Part shown: piece after piece, positions 22,125-34,319 of the stretch
How positions within the stretch are numbered: the stretch's first letter is position 1
Layout: each line of letters begins with the position of its first letter
Source of the DNA: Burkholderia sp. Bp8992
GTDB lineage: Bacteria; Pseudomonadota; Gammaproteobacteria; Burkholderiales; Burkholderiaceae
DNA: 64,000 bases
Assembly (NCBI RefSeq): GCF_003853705.1
Contig: NZ_QTQI01000006.1
Span: 236,832-300,831, forward strand
Direction: 5' to 3'
Made by a program: the position numbers and the translations under genes
Notes under the pieces: generated by a model
Databases searched by the model: none
Seen by the model: the letters and a program-made list of their open reading frames with translations, nothing else
Told to the model about the DNA's origin: nothing

Positions 22125-24701
22125 ATGAGCGCTCACGCTGCCCCCTCGCCCGACGCGCTGTCGCGGCGCGCCGAATTCAAGGCCGCCAAGACGGAGATGC
22201 TCGAGCGCTTTCGCCGCGCGTCGAACGTCGCGGCACTGATGCACGCGCTGTCGAAACTCACCGACGACGCGCTCAGGCGCGTGTGGGACGACTGCGGGCT
22301 GCCCGCGACGCTCGCGCTCGTCGCCGTCGGCGGCTACGGGCGCGGCGAGCTCGCGCCCTATTCCGACGTCGACATCCTCGTGCTGCTGCCCGATGCGCAC
22401 GACCCGGCGCTCGACGCGCGCATCGAACGCTTCATCGGGATGGCCTGGGATCTCGGCCTCGAGATCGGCAGCAGCGTGCGCACGGTCGGGCAGTGCATCG
22501 AGGAGGCGTCGCAGGACGTCACGGTGCAGACCTCGCTGCTGGAAGCGCGCCGCATCGTCGGCAGCACCGCGCTGTTCGAGCGCTTCACGGTGCGCTACCA
22601 CGAGGCGCTCGACGCCCGCGCATTCTTCACCGCGAAGGTGCTCGAGATGCGCCAGCGCCACGCGAAGTTCCAGGACACGCCGTACAGCCTCGAACCGAAC
22701 GTGAAGGAAAGCCCCGGCGGGCTGCGCGACCTGCAGACGATCCTGTGGATCGCACGCGCGGCGGGCTTCGGCAGCAGCTGGCGCGAACTCGACACGCGCG
22801 GGCTCATCACCGATCGCGAAGCGCGCGAGTTGCGCCGCAACGAAGGATTCCTGAAGACGCTGCGCGCGCGGCTGCACGTGATCGCCGGCCGCCGCCAGGA
22901 CATGCTCGTGTTCGACCTGCAGACGCAGGCCGCCGAGAGCTTCGGCTACCAGCCGACGCAGACCAAGCGCGCGAGCGAGCAGCTGATGCGCCGCTACTAC
23001 TGGTCCGCGAAAGCCGTCACGCAGCTCGCGACGATCCTGATCCAGAACATCGAGGCGCAGCTCTTCCCCGCGACGAGCGGCATCACGCGCGTGCTGTCGC
23101 CCGACCGCTTCGTCGAGAAGCAGGGGATGCTGGAGATCGTCGACGACGGCGTGTTCGAACGCCATCCCGACGCGATCCTCGAAGCGTTCCTGCTGTACGA
23201 GACGACCCGCGGCGTGAAGGGCCTGTCCGCCCGCACGCTGCGCGCGCTGTACAACTCGCGCGACATCATGAACAACGCGTGGCGCCGCGATCCGCAGAAC
23301 CGCGCCATGTTCATGCGAATCCTGCAGCAGCCCGAAGGCATCACGCACGCGTTCCGGCTGATGAACCAGACGAGCGTGCTCGGCCGCTATCTGCTGAACT
23401 TCCGCCGCATCGTCGGCCAGATGCAGCACGACCTGTACCACGTGTATACGGTCGACCAGCACATCCTGATGGTGCTGCGCAACATCCGCCGCTTCGCGGT
23501 GGCCGAGCATGCGCACGAATATCCGTTCTGCAGCCAGCTGATCGGCAACTTCGAGCGTCCGTGGGTGCTGTATGTCGCGGCGCTGTTCCACGACATCGCG
23601 AAGGGCCGCGGCGGCGACCACTCGACGCTCGGGATGGCCGATGCGCGGCGCTTCTGCCGCGAGCACGGCATCGTCGGCGACGACGCGTCGCTGATCGTAT
23701 GGCTCGTCCAGCATCACCTGACGATGAGCCAGGTCGCGCAGAAGCAGGACACGAGCGACCCCGAAGTCATCAAGCGCTTCGCCGAAGTCGTCGGCAACGA
23801 GCGCTACCTCACCGCGCTGTACCTGCTGACCGTCGCCGATATCCGCGGCACGAGCCCGAAGGTGTGGAACACGTGGAAGGGCAAGCTGCTCGAGGACCTG
23901 TACCGCATCACGCTCGCGGTGCTCGGCGGCGCGAACCCCGACGCGCATTCGGAGCTGAAGTCGCGGCAGGAGCAGGCGCTCGCGCTGCTGCGCCTCGAGA
24001 CCGTGCCCGACGACGCCCACCGCGCACTGTGGGATCAGCTCGACGTCGGCTTTTTCCTGCGTCACGACGCGGCCGACATCGCGTGGCAGACGCGCGTGCT
24101 GTACCGGCACGTGAACGCCGAAACCGCGATCGTCCGCGCGCGGCCGTCGCCGATCGGCGACGCGCTGCAGGTGCTCGTGTACGTGAAGGACCGCCCCGAC
24201 CTGTTCGCGGGCATCTGCGCGTATTTCGACCGCAACGGGCTGTCGGTGCTCGACGCGCGCGTCAGCACGACGCGGCACGGCTATGCGCTCGACAACTTCA
24301 TCGTCACGCAAACCGAGCGCGACGTGCGGTATCGCGACATCGCGAATCTCGTCGAGCAGCAGCTCGCGACGCGGCTCGCCGAAACCGCCCCGCTGCCGGA
24401 GCCGTCCAAGGGCCGCCTGTCGAGGCTGTCCCGGACGTTTCCCATCACGCCGCGCGTCGACCTGCGGGCCGACGAGCGCGGCCAGTACTACATCCTGTCC
24501 GTGTCGGCCAACGACCGGCCGGGCCTTCTCTATTCGATCGCGCGCGTACTCGCCGAGCATCGGATCGGCGTCCATGCGGCGCGGATCAACACGCTCGGCG
24601 AACGCGTCGAGGACATCTTCCTGCTCGCGGGTGCCGGCCTGTCCGACAACCGCCTGCAGATCCAGCTCGAAACCGAATTGCTGCGTGCGATCGCAGTCTG
24701 A
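22125..24701 (+). CDS. glnD: bifunctional [protein-PII] uridylyltransferase/uridylyl-removing enzyme
   Basis: An 858-residue nitrogen sensor that uridylylates PII when glutamine is low and removes UMP when it is high. The nucleotidyltransferase domain has [21 protein letters not shown]-type residues, with GGYGRGE at 69-75 and DVD at 81-83. The HD hydrolase domain has [13 protein letters not shown] with His489-Asp490. Two C-terminal ACT domains (about 685-760 and 790-855; [20 protein letters not shown] and [18 protein letters not shown]) sense glutamine. Length matches E. coli GlnD (890) within family range. Confidence 0.97.
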   Translation: MSAHAAPSPDALSRRAEFKAAKTEMLERFRRASNVAALMHALSKLTDDALRRVWDDCGLPATLALVAVGGYGRGELAPYSDVDILVLLPDAHDPALDARIERFIGMAWDLGLEIGSSVRTVGQCIEEASQDVTVQTSLLEARRIVGSTALFERFTVRYHEALDARAFFTAKVLEMRQRHAKFQDTPYSLEPNVKESPGGLRDLQTILWIARAAGFGSSWRELDTRGLITDREARELRRNEGFLKTLRARLHVIAGRRQDMLVFDLQTQAAESFGYQPTQTKRASEQLMRRYYWSAKAVTQLATILIQNIEAQLFPATSGITRVLSPDRFVEKQGMLEIVDDGVFERHPDAILEAFLLYETTRGVKGLSARTLRALYNSRDIMNNAWRRDPQNRAMFMRILQQPEGITHAFRLMNQTSVLGRYLLNFRRIVGQMQHDLYHVYTVDQHILMVLRNIRRFAVAEHAHEYPFCSQLIGNFERPWVLYVAALFHDIAKGRGGDHSTLGMADARRFCREHGIVGDDASLIVWLVQHHLTMSQVAQKQDTSDPEVIKRFAEVVGNERYLTALYLLTVADIRGTSPKVWNTWKGKLLEDLYRITLAVLGGANPDAHSELKSRQEQALALLRLETVPDDAHRALWDQLDVGFFLRHDAADIAWQTRVLYRHVNAETAIVRARPSPIGDALQVLVYVKDRPDLFAGICAYFDRNGLSVLDARVSTTRHGYALDNFIVTQTERDVRYRDIANLVEQQLATRLAETAPLPEPSKGRLSRLSRTFPITPRVDLRADERGQYYILSVSANDRPGLLYSIARVLAEHRIGVHAARINTLGERVEDIFLLAGAGLSDNRLQIQLETELLRAIAV

Positions 24702-24717
24702 ATGAATCCCAGCGTTT

Positions 24718-26451
24718 ATGCGCACCAAACTAACCGTCAAGAATCCGAAGCCGGCGTCGCCGACCCGCGCCCCTGTCCGCTCCGGCAGCCTCGTCGCCCG
24801 CAAGGCGGTACGTCCTGCGCCGCCGCCCGCAGGGGACAAGCCGGCCCGCCCGAACAAGGCTGCCCCGGCAGCGGCCGGCGAGCGCTCGTTCAAGCCGCGC
24901 GGGGCCGCAGGCGCCGAGCGCCCGGGCGCGGATCGCGCACCGGCCAAGCGTGCGCCGCGTGACGGCGGTGCCGAACGCGGCACGCGTGCTCCTTATCGCA
25001 ACAACGCAGGCGGCGAAGGCGCTAAGCGCAGTTTCGGCGACCGTCGCACGTCGTCGGATCGTCCGCCGCGCCGTGACGACGATGCACGTCCGCGCCGCGC
25101 AGGCACCGATGAAGGCAAGCGCCCGTCCTATCGCGACAACGCAGCCGGCGAAGGCGCAAAACGCAGCTTCGGCGACCGCCGTACGTCGTCCGATCGTCCG
25201 CCGCGCCGCGACGACGACGCACGTCCGCGCCGCGCAGGCACCGATGAAGGCAAGCGCCCGTCCTATCGCGACAACGCATCTGGCGAAGGCGCAAAACGCA
25301 GCTTCGGCGACCGCCGTACGTCGTCCGATCGTCCGCCGCGCCGCGACGACGACGCACGTCCGCGCCGCGCAGGCACCGATGAAGGCAAGCGCCCGTCCTA
25401 TCGCGACAACGCAGCCGGCGAAGGCGCAAAACGCAGCTTCGGCGACCGCCGTACGTCGTCCGATCGTCCGCCGCGCCGTGATGACGATGCACGTCCGCGC
25501 CGCGCAGCAGGTAGCGACGAAGGCAAGCGCCCGTCGTATCGCGACAAGACGGCCGGCGAAGGCGCGAAGCGCAGCTTCGGCGACCGCCCGGCCCGCCCCG
25601 CACGCGACGGCGAGCGCCGCTCGTTCGGCGCGGTCAAGACCGCGCAGCCGGTCAAGCGCGCCGCCGCGGCCGACGTCGACTACGGCGATGAAACGGGCCT
25701 GATGCGCCTGTCGAAGCGGATGTCCGAGCTCGGCATGTGCTCGCGCCGCGAAGCCGACGAATGGATCGAAAAGGGCTGGGTGCTCGTCGACGGCGAACGC
25801 ATCGACACGCTCGGCACCAAGGTCCGCGCCGACCAGAAGATCGAGATCGACGAGCGCGCGAGCGCCGCGCAAGCCGCGCAGGTGACGATCCTGCTGCACA
25901 AACCGGTCGGCTATGTGTCGGGCCAGGCGGAAGACGGCTACGAGCCGGCGGCCGTGTTGATCACGCGCGCCAATCGCTGGAGCGGCGACCATTCGCCGGT
26001 GCGCTTCTCGCCGCAGCACCTCCATGCACTCGCCCCGGCAGGCCGGCTCGACATCGACTCCACCGGCCTGCTCGTGCTGACGCAGAACGGCGTGATCGCG
26101 AAGCAACTGATCGGCGAGCAGTCGGACATCGACAAGGAGTACCTGGTGCGCGTGCGCTTCGGCGAACGACTCATCGACATCGACCAGCACTTCCCGGCGG
26201 AATCGCTCGCGAAGCTGCGCCACGGCCTCGAACTCGACGGCGTCGCGCTGAAGCCCGCGATGGTGAGCTGGCAGAACGGCGAGCAGCTGCGTTTCGTGCT
26301 GCGCGAAGGCAAGAAGCGCCAGATCCGCCGCATGTGCGAACTGGTCGGCCTCGACGTGATCGGCCTGAAGCGCGTGCGCATGGGCCGCGTGATGCTCGGC
26401 GCGCTGCCGCAGGGCCAATGGCGCTATCTGTCGGCCGACGAGACGTTCTGA
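24718..26451 (+). CDS. rluB: RluB/RsuA-family 23S rRNA pseudouridine synthase with a tandem-repeat N-terminal extension
   Basis: A 577-residue protein. Residues 1 to about 325 are a low-complexity basic and acidic extension with four copies and a partial fifth of a 45-residue repeat (units begin Y93, Y138, Y183, Y228). A normal pseudouridine synthase follows: an S4 domain (about 329-375, MRLSKRMSELGMCSRREADE) and the catalytic domain with GRLDIDSTGLLVLT, where Asp445 is the catalytic residue. GKKRQIRRMCELVGLDVIGLKR is typical of RluB/RsuA. The family enzyme modifies a uridine in 23S rRNA, probably the RluB site. It starts 16 bp after glnD, possibly in the same transcript, and ends at a terminator. 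Confidence 0.92.
   Translation: MRTKLTVKNPKPASPTRAPVRSGSLVARKAVRPAPPPAGDKPARPNKAAPAAAGERSFKPRGAAGAERPGADRAPAKRAPRDGGAERGTRAPYRNNAGGEGAKRSFGDRRTSSDRPPRRDDDARPRRAGTDEGKRPSYRDNAAGEGAKRSFGDRRTSSDRPPRRDDDARPRRAGTDEGKRPSYRDNASGEGAKRSFGDRRTSSDRPPRRDDDARPRRAGTDEGKRPSYRDNAAGEGAKRSFGDRRTSSDRPPRRDDDARPRRAAGSDEGKRPSYRDKTAGEGAKRSFGDRPARPARDGERRSFGAVKTAQPVKRAAAADVDYGDETGLMRLSKRMSELGMCSRREADEWIEKGWVLVDGERIDTLGTKVRADQKIEIDERASAAQAAQVTILLHKPVGYVSGQAEDGYEPAAVLITRANRWSGDHSPVRFSPQHLHALAPAGRLDIDSTGLLVLTQNGVIAKQLIGEQSDIDKEYLVRVRFGERLIDIDQHFPAESLAKLRHGLELDGVALKPAMVSWQNGEQLRFVLREGKKRQIRRMCELVGLDVIGLKRVRMGRVMLGALPQGQWRYLSADETF
24994..25596 (+). repeat. 135-bp tandem repeats inside the pseudouridine synthase gene
   Basis: Units start at 24994, 25129, 25264 and 25399 (period 135 bp, 45 codons). 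A fifth diverged partial unit starts at 25537 after one extra codon. Copies two, three and four are nearly identical in DNA, including third codon positions, which points to recent duplication or gene conversion. Each encodes a block with the landmarks GEGAKRSFGDRR, SDRPPRRDDDARPRR and DEGKRPS. Confidence 0.93.
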
Positions 26452-26481
26452 TCGAAGGCACGCCATGTGCGCCATGCAATG

Positions 26482-26507
26482 AAAAAGCCCGCGAACGCGG
26501 GCTTTTT
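26482..26507. terminator. Bidirectional terminator between rluB and def
   Basis: An 11-bp stem (26482-26492 with 26497-26507) with a GAAC loop, flanked by an A run and a T run of six. It serves rluB (plus) and the convergent def (minus). Confidence 0.9.
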
Positions 26508-26531
26508 TCTTGTTTGCCGGAGACCGGGCGA

Positions 26532-29176
<2,645 letters not shown>

Positions 29177-29228
29177 TTATCTCAGTTTGACGCCGCGGCG
29201 GGGCGTGCAATGCGGGCCCGATGAGCGT

Positions 29229-29262
29229 GTTGCAGTGCACACCGGAGAGTGTGCGCTGCAAC
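29229..29262. other. 14-bp hairpin in the zipA-ligA gap
   Basis: The stem 29229-29242 pairs with 29249-29262 with one mismatch that is a G-U pair in RNA, and a six-base loop. There is no T run on either side, so it is not a clear terminator. It could stabilise an mRNA end or attenuate between zipA and ligA. Confidence 0.4.
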
Positions 29263-29303
29263 GGCGAACGGCGGCGCCGAAGCCCGCCGTCCGCACCCTC
29301 GCG

Positions 29304-30581
29304 TTACTGGCTGAAGAGTCGGCGCGTGACCGACGAACCGGCCGGGATGCCCGCTTCCTCGAGCTTCGCGTACAGCTTCATCAGCTGCTGCTCGATCGCG
29401 AGCAGCTGCGATTCCGGCAGCGGCCGGCGCGAATCGTCGACGACGCGTGCGCCAATGCGTTCGGACAGCGACTTCGCGTAATCGCACATCAGCCGGAACG
29501 GCAGGATGTCCTCTTCGGCGACCGGCACGTCGAGCACCAGCGTGATCATGTTGCCGCCCTTGTACGTGAGGTCGTCACGCAGGAAGTTCGTATCGCCGAA
29601 CTGCAGCATGAACACCGGGTTCTGCTTCGCGTCGAGCTTCACGAACCGCGTGCCGTCGCGCGACAGCAGCAGCCCGTCCTGCGACGCGACCGCCTGCACG
29701 TAGTTCGCCGACCACGGCGCGCCATCCGACATCACGTTGATCGACAGCTGCGCGTCGCACTGCGCGGCGAACGCATCGAGCTCGCGCGCCATCGCGACCG
29801 TTTCCATCATGTCCGGGAATTCCGGCGCGCCGTCGATCGTGTCGGCGAACTGCTGGACGCCCGTCACGAATTCGGAGAATTCAAGCTCGTTCAGTGCGCC
29901 ACTGCGGTTCGCGAGCTGCGCGGCCGCGCGGAGTTCTTCATAGCGCACGCCGTTCTGCAGCAGCTCCCACTGGCCGCCTTCCGGCTTGCCTTCGATGTGC
30001 ACGGGCTTGCTGCCCGCGCGGCGCAGCCGCTGCGCGGCCGGCAGGATCTTGTCGCCCGGCAGCGGCCCGGCGAGACGGATCGGCACGATGCAGTCGATCC
30101 GGCGATCGACGATCGCCGGCGGCGCCGACGAGATCGTCGTCGCGGCCGGCAGCACGGGTTCGGACGGCTCGGCCGCCTCGGCCGACGCCTCGTGCGCGGC
30201 CGCAGGCACGACTTCCTCGCCGGCAGCCGGCCCGGTCACTTCGGCCGGCGTGTCGACGCCGGTCGCCTCGGCCTGCAGATCGGCCGGCGTGTCGGCCGGC
30301 GCCGCCCCGCCGAACGTCGGCTCGACGCGCGCGACTTCAGCCGGCGCAGCGGCCGCCGTCGCGGCCGGGGCCGCGGGCTCGCGGCGCACCGGCTGACGTA
30401 CCGGCTCGATGAACGGCAACTCTTCGTCGCGCTCGGGGCGGTTCATCGCCTCGGCCGCTTCCTCCGGCATCGGGCGCGGCATCCTGCGCCGCACTTTCGC
30501 GCCCTGCCACGCGTTGTAGACCACGACGCCGCCCACCACGACAGCACCCGCGCCGATCAAACCGAGTGTCAACTCGTCCAT
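29304..30581 (-). CDS. zipA: cell division protein ZipA
   Basis: A 425-residue division protein tethering FtsZ to the inner membrane. An N-terminal membrane anchor (about 5-27, LTLGLIGAGAVVVGGVVVYN) is followed by a charged stretch (about 28-70), a long Ala/Pro/Val/Glu-rich linker (about 70-165) and a C-terminal FtsZ-binding domain (about 290-420, with CDAQLSINVMSDGAPWS and MITLVLDVPVAEEDILPF). The topology (short N-terminal anchor, cytoplasmic domain) fits. It lies between smc and ligA. Confidence 0.88.
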   Translation of the reverse strand: MDELTLGLIGAGAVVVGGVVVYNAWQGAKVRRRMPRPMPEEAAEAMNRPERDEELPFIEPVRQPVRREPAAPAATAAAAPAEVARVEPTFGGAAPADTPADLQAEATGVDTPAEVTGPAAGEEVVPAAAHEASAEAAEPSEPVLPAATTISSAPPAIVDRRIDCIVPIRLAGPLPGDKILPAAQRLRRAGSKPVHIEGKPEGGQWELLQNGVRYEELRAAAQLANRSGALNELEFSEFVTGVQQFADTIDGAPEFPDMMETVAMARELDAFAAQCDAQLSINVMSDGAPWSANYVQAVASQDGLLLSRDGTRFVKLDAKQNPVFMLQFGDTNFLRDDLTYKGGNMITLVLDVPVAEEDILPFRLMCDYAKSLSERIGARVVDDSRRPLPESQLLAIEQQLMKLYAKLEEAGIPAGSSVTRRLFSQ

Positions 30582-30667
30582 GCACGCTCCATCAGCAATT
30601 CTTTTTCGTCGGGACCGCGAACGGGCGCGTCATGCGCCGCGCGAACGCGATCCGGTTTCGTCAAACG

Positions 30668-33600
30668 TCAATTCTGGGCAAAACCTGCGGCCGTTTCCAT
30701 GTCCACCGCAACGATCCGCGACACGCCCTGCTCCTGCATCGTCACGCCGATCAGCTGCTGTGCCATTTCCATCGCGATCTTGTTGTGCGAGATGAACAGG
30801 AACTGCGTCTTGTCGGACATCGCGCGCACGAGATTCGCGAAACGCTCGGTGTTCGCGTCGTCGAGCGGCGCGTCGACCTCGTCGAGCAGACAGAACGGCG
30901 CCGGGTTCAGCTGGAACATCGCGAACACCAGCGCAGTCGCGGTCAGCGCCTTCTCGCCGCCCGACAGCAGGTGGATCGTCGCGTTCTTCTTGCCCGGCGG
31001 CTGCGCCATCACCTGCACGCCGGCATCGAGAATCTCGTCGCCCGTCATGATCAGCTTCGCCTGGCCGCCGCCGAACAGGCGCGGGAACAGGTCGCTGAAG
31101 TGGCGGTTGACCTCGTCGAAGGTGCCCTGCAGCAGCGTGCGGGTTTCCTGGTCGATCTTGTGGATCGCGTCCTCGAGCGTCGTGATCGCGTCGATCAGGT
31201 CGGCCGACTGCGCGTCGAGGAACACCTTGCGCTCGCTCGCGGCCTTCAGCTCGTCGAGCGCGGCCATGTTCACCGGGCCGAGCGCGTTGATCGCGTTGTT
31301 CAAGCGCGTGACTTCGCCCTGCAGGTACGACGGCTTCAGGTCCGGCGTCAGCTTCGCGGACAGCGCGGCCTCGTCGACCTCGGCCGTCACGAGCTGCTCG
31401 GCGAACTGCTCGACGGACAGGCGCGCGGCCTGCTCCTTCAGCTGCAATTCGGTGATGCGGTCGCGCAGCGGCTGCAGCGAGCGCTCGGCCACGAGGCGCT
31501 GCTCGTCCGACGCGCGCAGCTTCGCGGTCAGGTCGTCGAGCTCGATCCGCGCAGCCTGCAGCGCTTCTTCCTTTACCGCGCGAATCTCGAGTGCGTCTTG
31601 CAGGCCCGTATGCGCGGTCTGCTCGTTGATCGTCTCGAGTTCGGCACGTGCGTCTTCCAGCGACCCGGCGACGCGCTCGCTCTGCTCGTGCGCGACCTGG
31701 ATGCTGCGCTTGAGCTCGTCGATCCGCGTCACCGCGTTGCGCGCGGCGAAGCGTGCATCGTTCGCGCCGCGCTCGAGGTCGCGCGCTTCCTGGCGCGCCT
31801 GCGTCAGCGATTCGTCGAGCGATTCGAACGCGAGCTGGTTGTCTTCGAAGCGTGCCTGCAGTTCGGCGAGTTCGCCGTCGAAACGCTCGAAATTCGCTTC
31901 CGACTCCGCGCGCAGCGCGCGCTGCTCCTCGATCTGCGCGCCAATTTCCTCGAGTTCCTCGCGGATCTGCGTGCTGCGTTGCGTGTAGCGTTCGTGCGCC
32001 TGCGCGAGCTTCAGCACGTCCATCTGGAGCGCATGCACGCGCTGCGTCGCACGTTCGGCCTGCGCGCGCACGTCGCCGAGCGCCTGCGTGGCCTGCGTGT
32101 GCGCGGCTTCCGCACGCACGGCGGCCGTGCGCGCCTCGTCGGCGAGCAGCGCCTGCGCACGCACCTGGCGCGTCAGGTTTTCGATTTCCTGCTGGCGGGC
32201 CAGCATCCCGGCCTGCTCCGAATCGGCTGCGTACAGCTGCACGCCGACGCGCGTGACGACATGACCGGCCTTGACGACGAACGCGCCGCCAGCCGGCAGC
32301 TGCGCACGCGCGGCAAGCGCCTGGGCGACGTCGTCGGCGACGTACACGTTGCCGAGCCAGTCGTTCAGCACCGCGCGGATGCCCGCGTCGTCGATGCGCA
32401 CGAGCGACAGCACCGGGCGCAGCCCGGCTACCGCGGCGGGCGCTTCGCCGGCCGCGGGCGGCGCGTAGAACGCGAGCTTCGCGGGCGGCGCGTCGGTCGC
32501 GAACGCCTTCACCCAGTCGAGATTCGACACTTCGAGCGCCGCGAGGCGCTCGCGCAGCACGGCCTCGAGCGCCGCTTCCCAGCCGGCCTCGACGTGCAGC
32601 TTCTTCCACAGACGCGGCAGCGCGCCGAGCTCGTGCTTGTCGAGCCACGGCTGGACCTTGCCTTCGGTCTGCACGTTTTCCTGCAGCTGCTTCAGCGCGG
32701 CGAGGCGCGCTTCGAGCTGGTGGATCTGCGCGGCTTCGGCCTGCACGCGCTCCTGCGCGGCACGGCGTTCGCCGTCGAGACGCGGCACCGTTTCCTGCGC
32801 GTCGGCGAGGCGCGCCTGCGCTTCGGCGAGGATCTCTTCCTGCTCGGCGAGCTGCATGCGCAACTCCTCGAGCTGCGCCTCGTCCGGCGCGTCGAGCCCG
32901 CCCGCCTCGCTCTTCAGGCGCTCGTGGCGCTGCTGAAGCTGCTGCAGCTGCTGGTCGGCGTTGCGCTGGTGCGCGGCCTCGAGCTTCAGCGACTGCTCGG
33001 TCTGCGCGATCCGCGCACGCTCGTCGTTGAGCTGCGCCTGCGCATCGCGCCACTTCGCTTCGAGCGCCGGCAGCGCGTCGTGCTTCGCGGCTGCGTTGTC
33101 TTCGGCGAGCGCGGCCTTCTCGTCGGCCATCGCGCGCGCCTCTTCGGCTTCCTCGAGCTCGTCCTGCGACTTCTCGGCCTGCGCGCGCCATTGCTCGCGC
33201 TGCGCGTTCAGCGCGGCGATCTGCGCCTGCACGCGATTGCGCGATTCGACGATGAACTTGATCTCGGCCTCGAGGCGGCTCACTTCGGCATTCGCCTCGT
33301 ACAGCGAACCCTGCGCGCCCTGCATCGCGTCGCTTGCCGCGTAGTGCGCGACGCGCAGCGTCTCGAGTTGCGCCTCGACCTCGCGCAGCTTCGCAGTCTG
33401 CGCCTCGAGGTCGATCTGTGCCTGTTCGATCGCGCGCTGCTGCTTCTGCTGCTCGCCGGCGGCCTCGTTCTTGCGCAGCAGCCACAAGAGGCGCTGCTTC
33501 TCCTCGCCGTCGGCGACGAGTTCCTTGTACTTGGTCGCGACGACGGCCTGCGCCTCGAGCTTCTCGAGGTTCGCGCCGAGTTCGCGGACGATGTCCTCGA

Positions 33601-34180
33601 CGCGCGTCAGGTTCTCGCGCGTGTCGTGCAGGCGGTTCTCGGTTTCGCGGCGGCGTTCCTTGTACTTGGACACGCCGGCGGCTTCCTCGAGGAACACGCG
33701 CAGCTCTTCCGGCTTCGCCTCGATGATCCGCGCGATCATGCCCTGCCCGATGATCGCGTACGCACGCGGCCCGAGGCCCGTGCCGAGGAAGATGTCCTGG
33801 ATGTCGCGGCGGCGCGCCGGCAGGTTGTTGATGTAGTAGCTCGAGGTGCCGTCGCGCGTCAGCACGCGCTTCACGGCGATCTCGCCGTACTGGCCCCACT
33901 GCCCGGCCGCACGGCCGTCGGAGTTGTCGAAGATCAGCTCGACGCTGGCCCGGCTGCCGGGCTTGCGTGCGGTCGAGCCGTTGAAGATCACGTCCTGCAT
34001 CGACTCGCCGCGCAGCTCGGAGGCGCGCGACTCGCCGAGCACCCAGCGCACGGCATCGATGATGTTGGACTTGCCGCACCCGTTCGGGCCTACCACGCCG
34101 ACAAGCTGGCCCGGAACCTGGAAATGCGTGGGATCGACGAAGGATTTGAAGCCAGCGAGTTTGATCGAGCTCAGACGCAC
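30668..34180 (-). CDS. smc: chromosome segregation protein SMC
   Basis: A 1170-residue ATPase that organises and segregates the chromosome. Walker A is GPNGCGKSN at 31-39. Very long coiled coils run to about 500 and from 670 to 1000, with the hinge (about 510-660) between them. The C-terminal signature LSGGEKALTA starts at about 1072, followed by FCLLDEVDAPLDD (Walker B). The GTG at 34180 (read MRLSSIKLAGFKSF) matches the family start. An in-frame ATG at 34309 adds 43 unrelated residues. No scpA or scpB gene is nearby. Confidence 0.95.
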   Translation of the reverse strand: MRLSSIKLAGFKSFVDPTHFQVPGQLVGVVGPNGCGKSNIIDAVRWVLGESRASELRGESMQDVIFNGSTARKPGSRASVELIFDNSDGRAAGQWGQYGEIAVKRVLTRDGTSSYYINNLPARRRDIQDIFLGTGLGPRAYAIIGQGMIARIIEAKPEELRVFLEEAAGVSKYKERRRETENRLHDTRENLTRVEDIVRELGANLEKLEAQAVVATKYKELVADGEEKQRLLWLLRKNEAAGEQQKQQRAIEQAQIDLEAQTAKLREVEAQLETLRVAHYAASDAMQGAQGSLYEANAEVSRLEAEIKFIVESRNRVQAQIAALNAQREQWRAQAEKSQDELEEAEEARAMADEKAALAEDNAAAKHDALPALEAKWRDAQAQLNDERARIAQTEQSLKLEAAHQRNADQQLQQLQQRHERLKSEAGGLDAPDEAQLEELRMQLAEQEEILAEAQARLADAQETVPRLDGERRAAQERVQAEAAQIHQLEARLAALKQLQENVQTEGKVQPWLDKHELGALPRLWKKLHVEAGWEAALEAVLRERLAALEVSNLDWVKAFATDAPPAKLAFYAPPAAGEAPAAVAGLRPVLSLVRIDDAGIRAVLNDWLGNVYVADDVAQALAARAQLPAGGAFVVKAGHVVTRVGVQLYAADSEQAGMLARQQEIENLTRQVRAQALLADEARTAAVRAEAAHTQATQALGDVRAQAERATQRVHALQMDVLKLAQAHERYTQRSTQIREELEEIGAQIEEQRALRAESEANFERFDGELAELQARFEDNQLAFESLDESLTQARQEARDLERGANDARFAARNAVTRIDELKRSIQVAHEQSERVAGSLEDARAELETINEQTAHTGLQDALEIRAVKEEALQAARIELDDLTAKLRASDEQRLVAERSLQPLRDRITELQLKEQAARLSVEQFAEQLVTAEVDEAALSAKLTPDLKPSYLQGEVTRLNNAINALGPVNMAALDELKAASERKVFLDAQSADLIDAITTLEDAIHKIDQETRTLLQGTFDEVNRHFSDLFPRLFGGGQAKLIMTGDEILDAGVQVMAQPPGKKNATIHLLSGGEKALTATALVFAMFQLNPAPFCLLDEVDAPLDDANTERFANLVRAMSDKTQFLFISHNKIAMEMAQQLIGVTMQEQGVSRIVAVDMETAAGFAQN

Positions 34181-34270
34181 GGCGGTATCGGATGTGAAGA
34201 AGGTGTGAAACGGACGGGGCCGCACTGCGCGGGGCCGGACGGCCCATGCGCGCGACGCGCCCCGGAATTC

Positions 34271-34306
34271 AAAAACGGGGCCGCGCGCATACAGCGTTGG
34301 GCCCCG
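34271..34306 (-). terminator. probable terminator of the EamA transporter gene
   Basis: A 7-bp G/C stem (34276-34282 with 34300-34306) with a 17-base loop, followed on the minus strand by five T. It lies 14 bp past the transporter stop, before smc. Confidence 0.6.
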
Positions 34307-34319
34307 CAAACGGCTTCCA

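Noticed and set aside
21240-24983. A 1247-codon open frame on the minus strand opposite map and glnD
   Set aside because: It is the antisense shadow of GC-rich coding sequence. The protein is rich in Arg, Ala, Val, His and Asp without domains, while the plus strand encodes complete map and glnD.
24994-25596. Regular repeats resembling a CRISPR array
   Set aside because: The period is 135 bp with no distinct spacers, in frame within a coding gene, and no cas genes are present.
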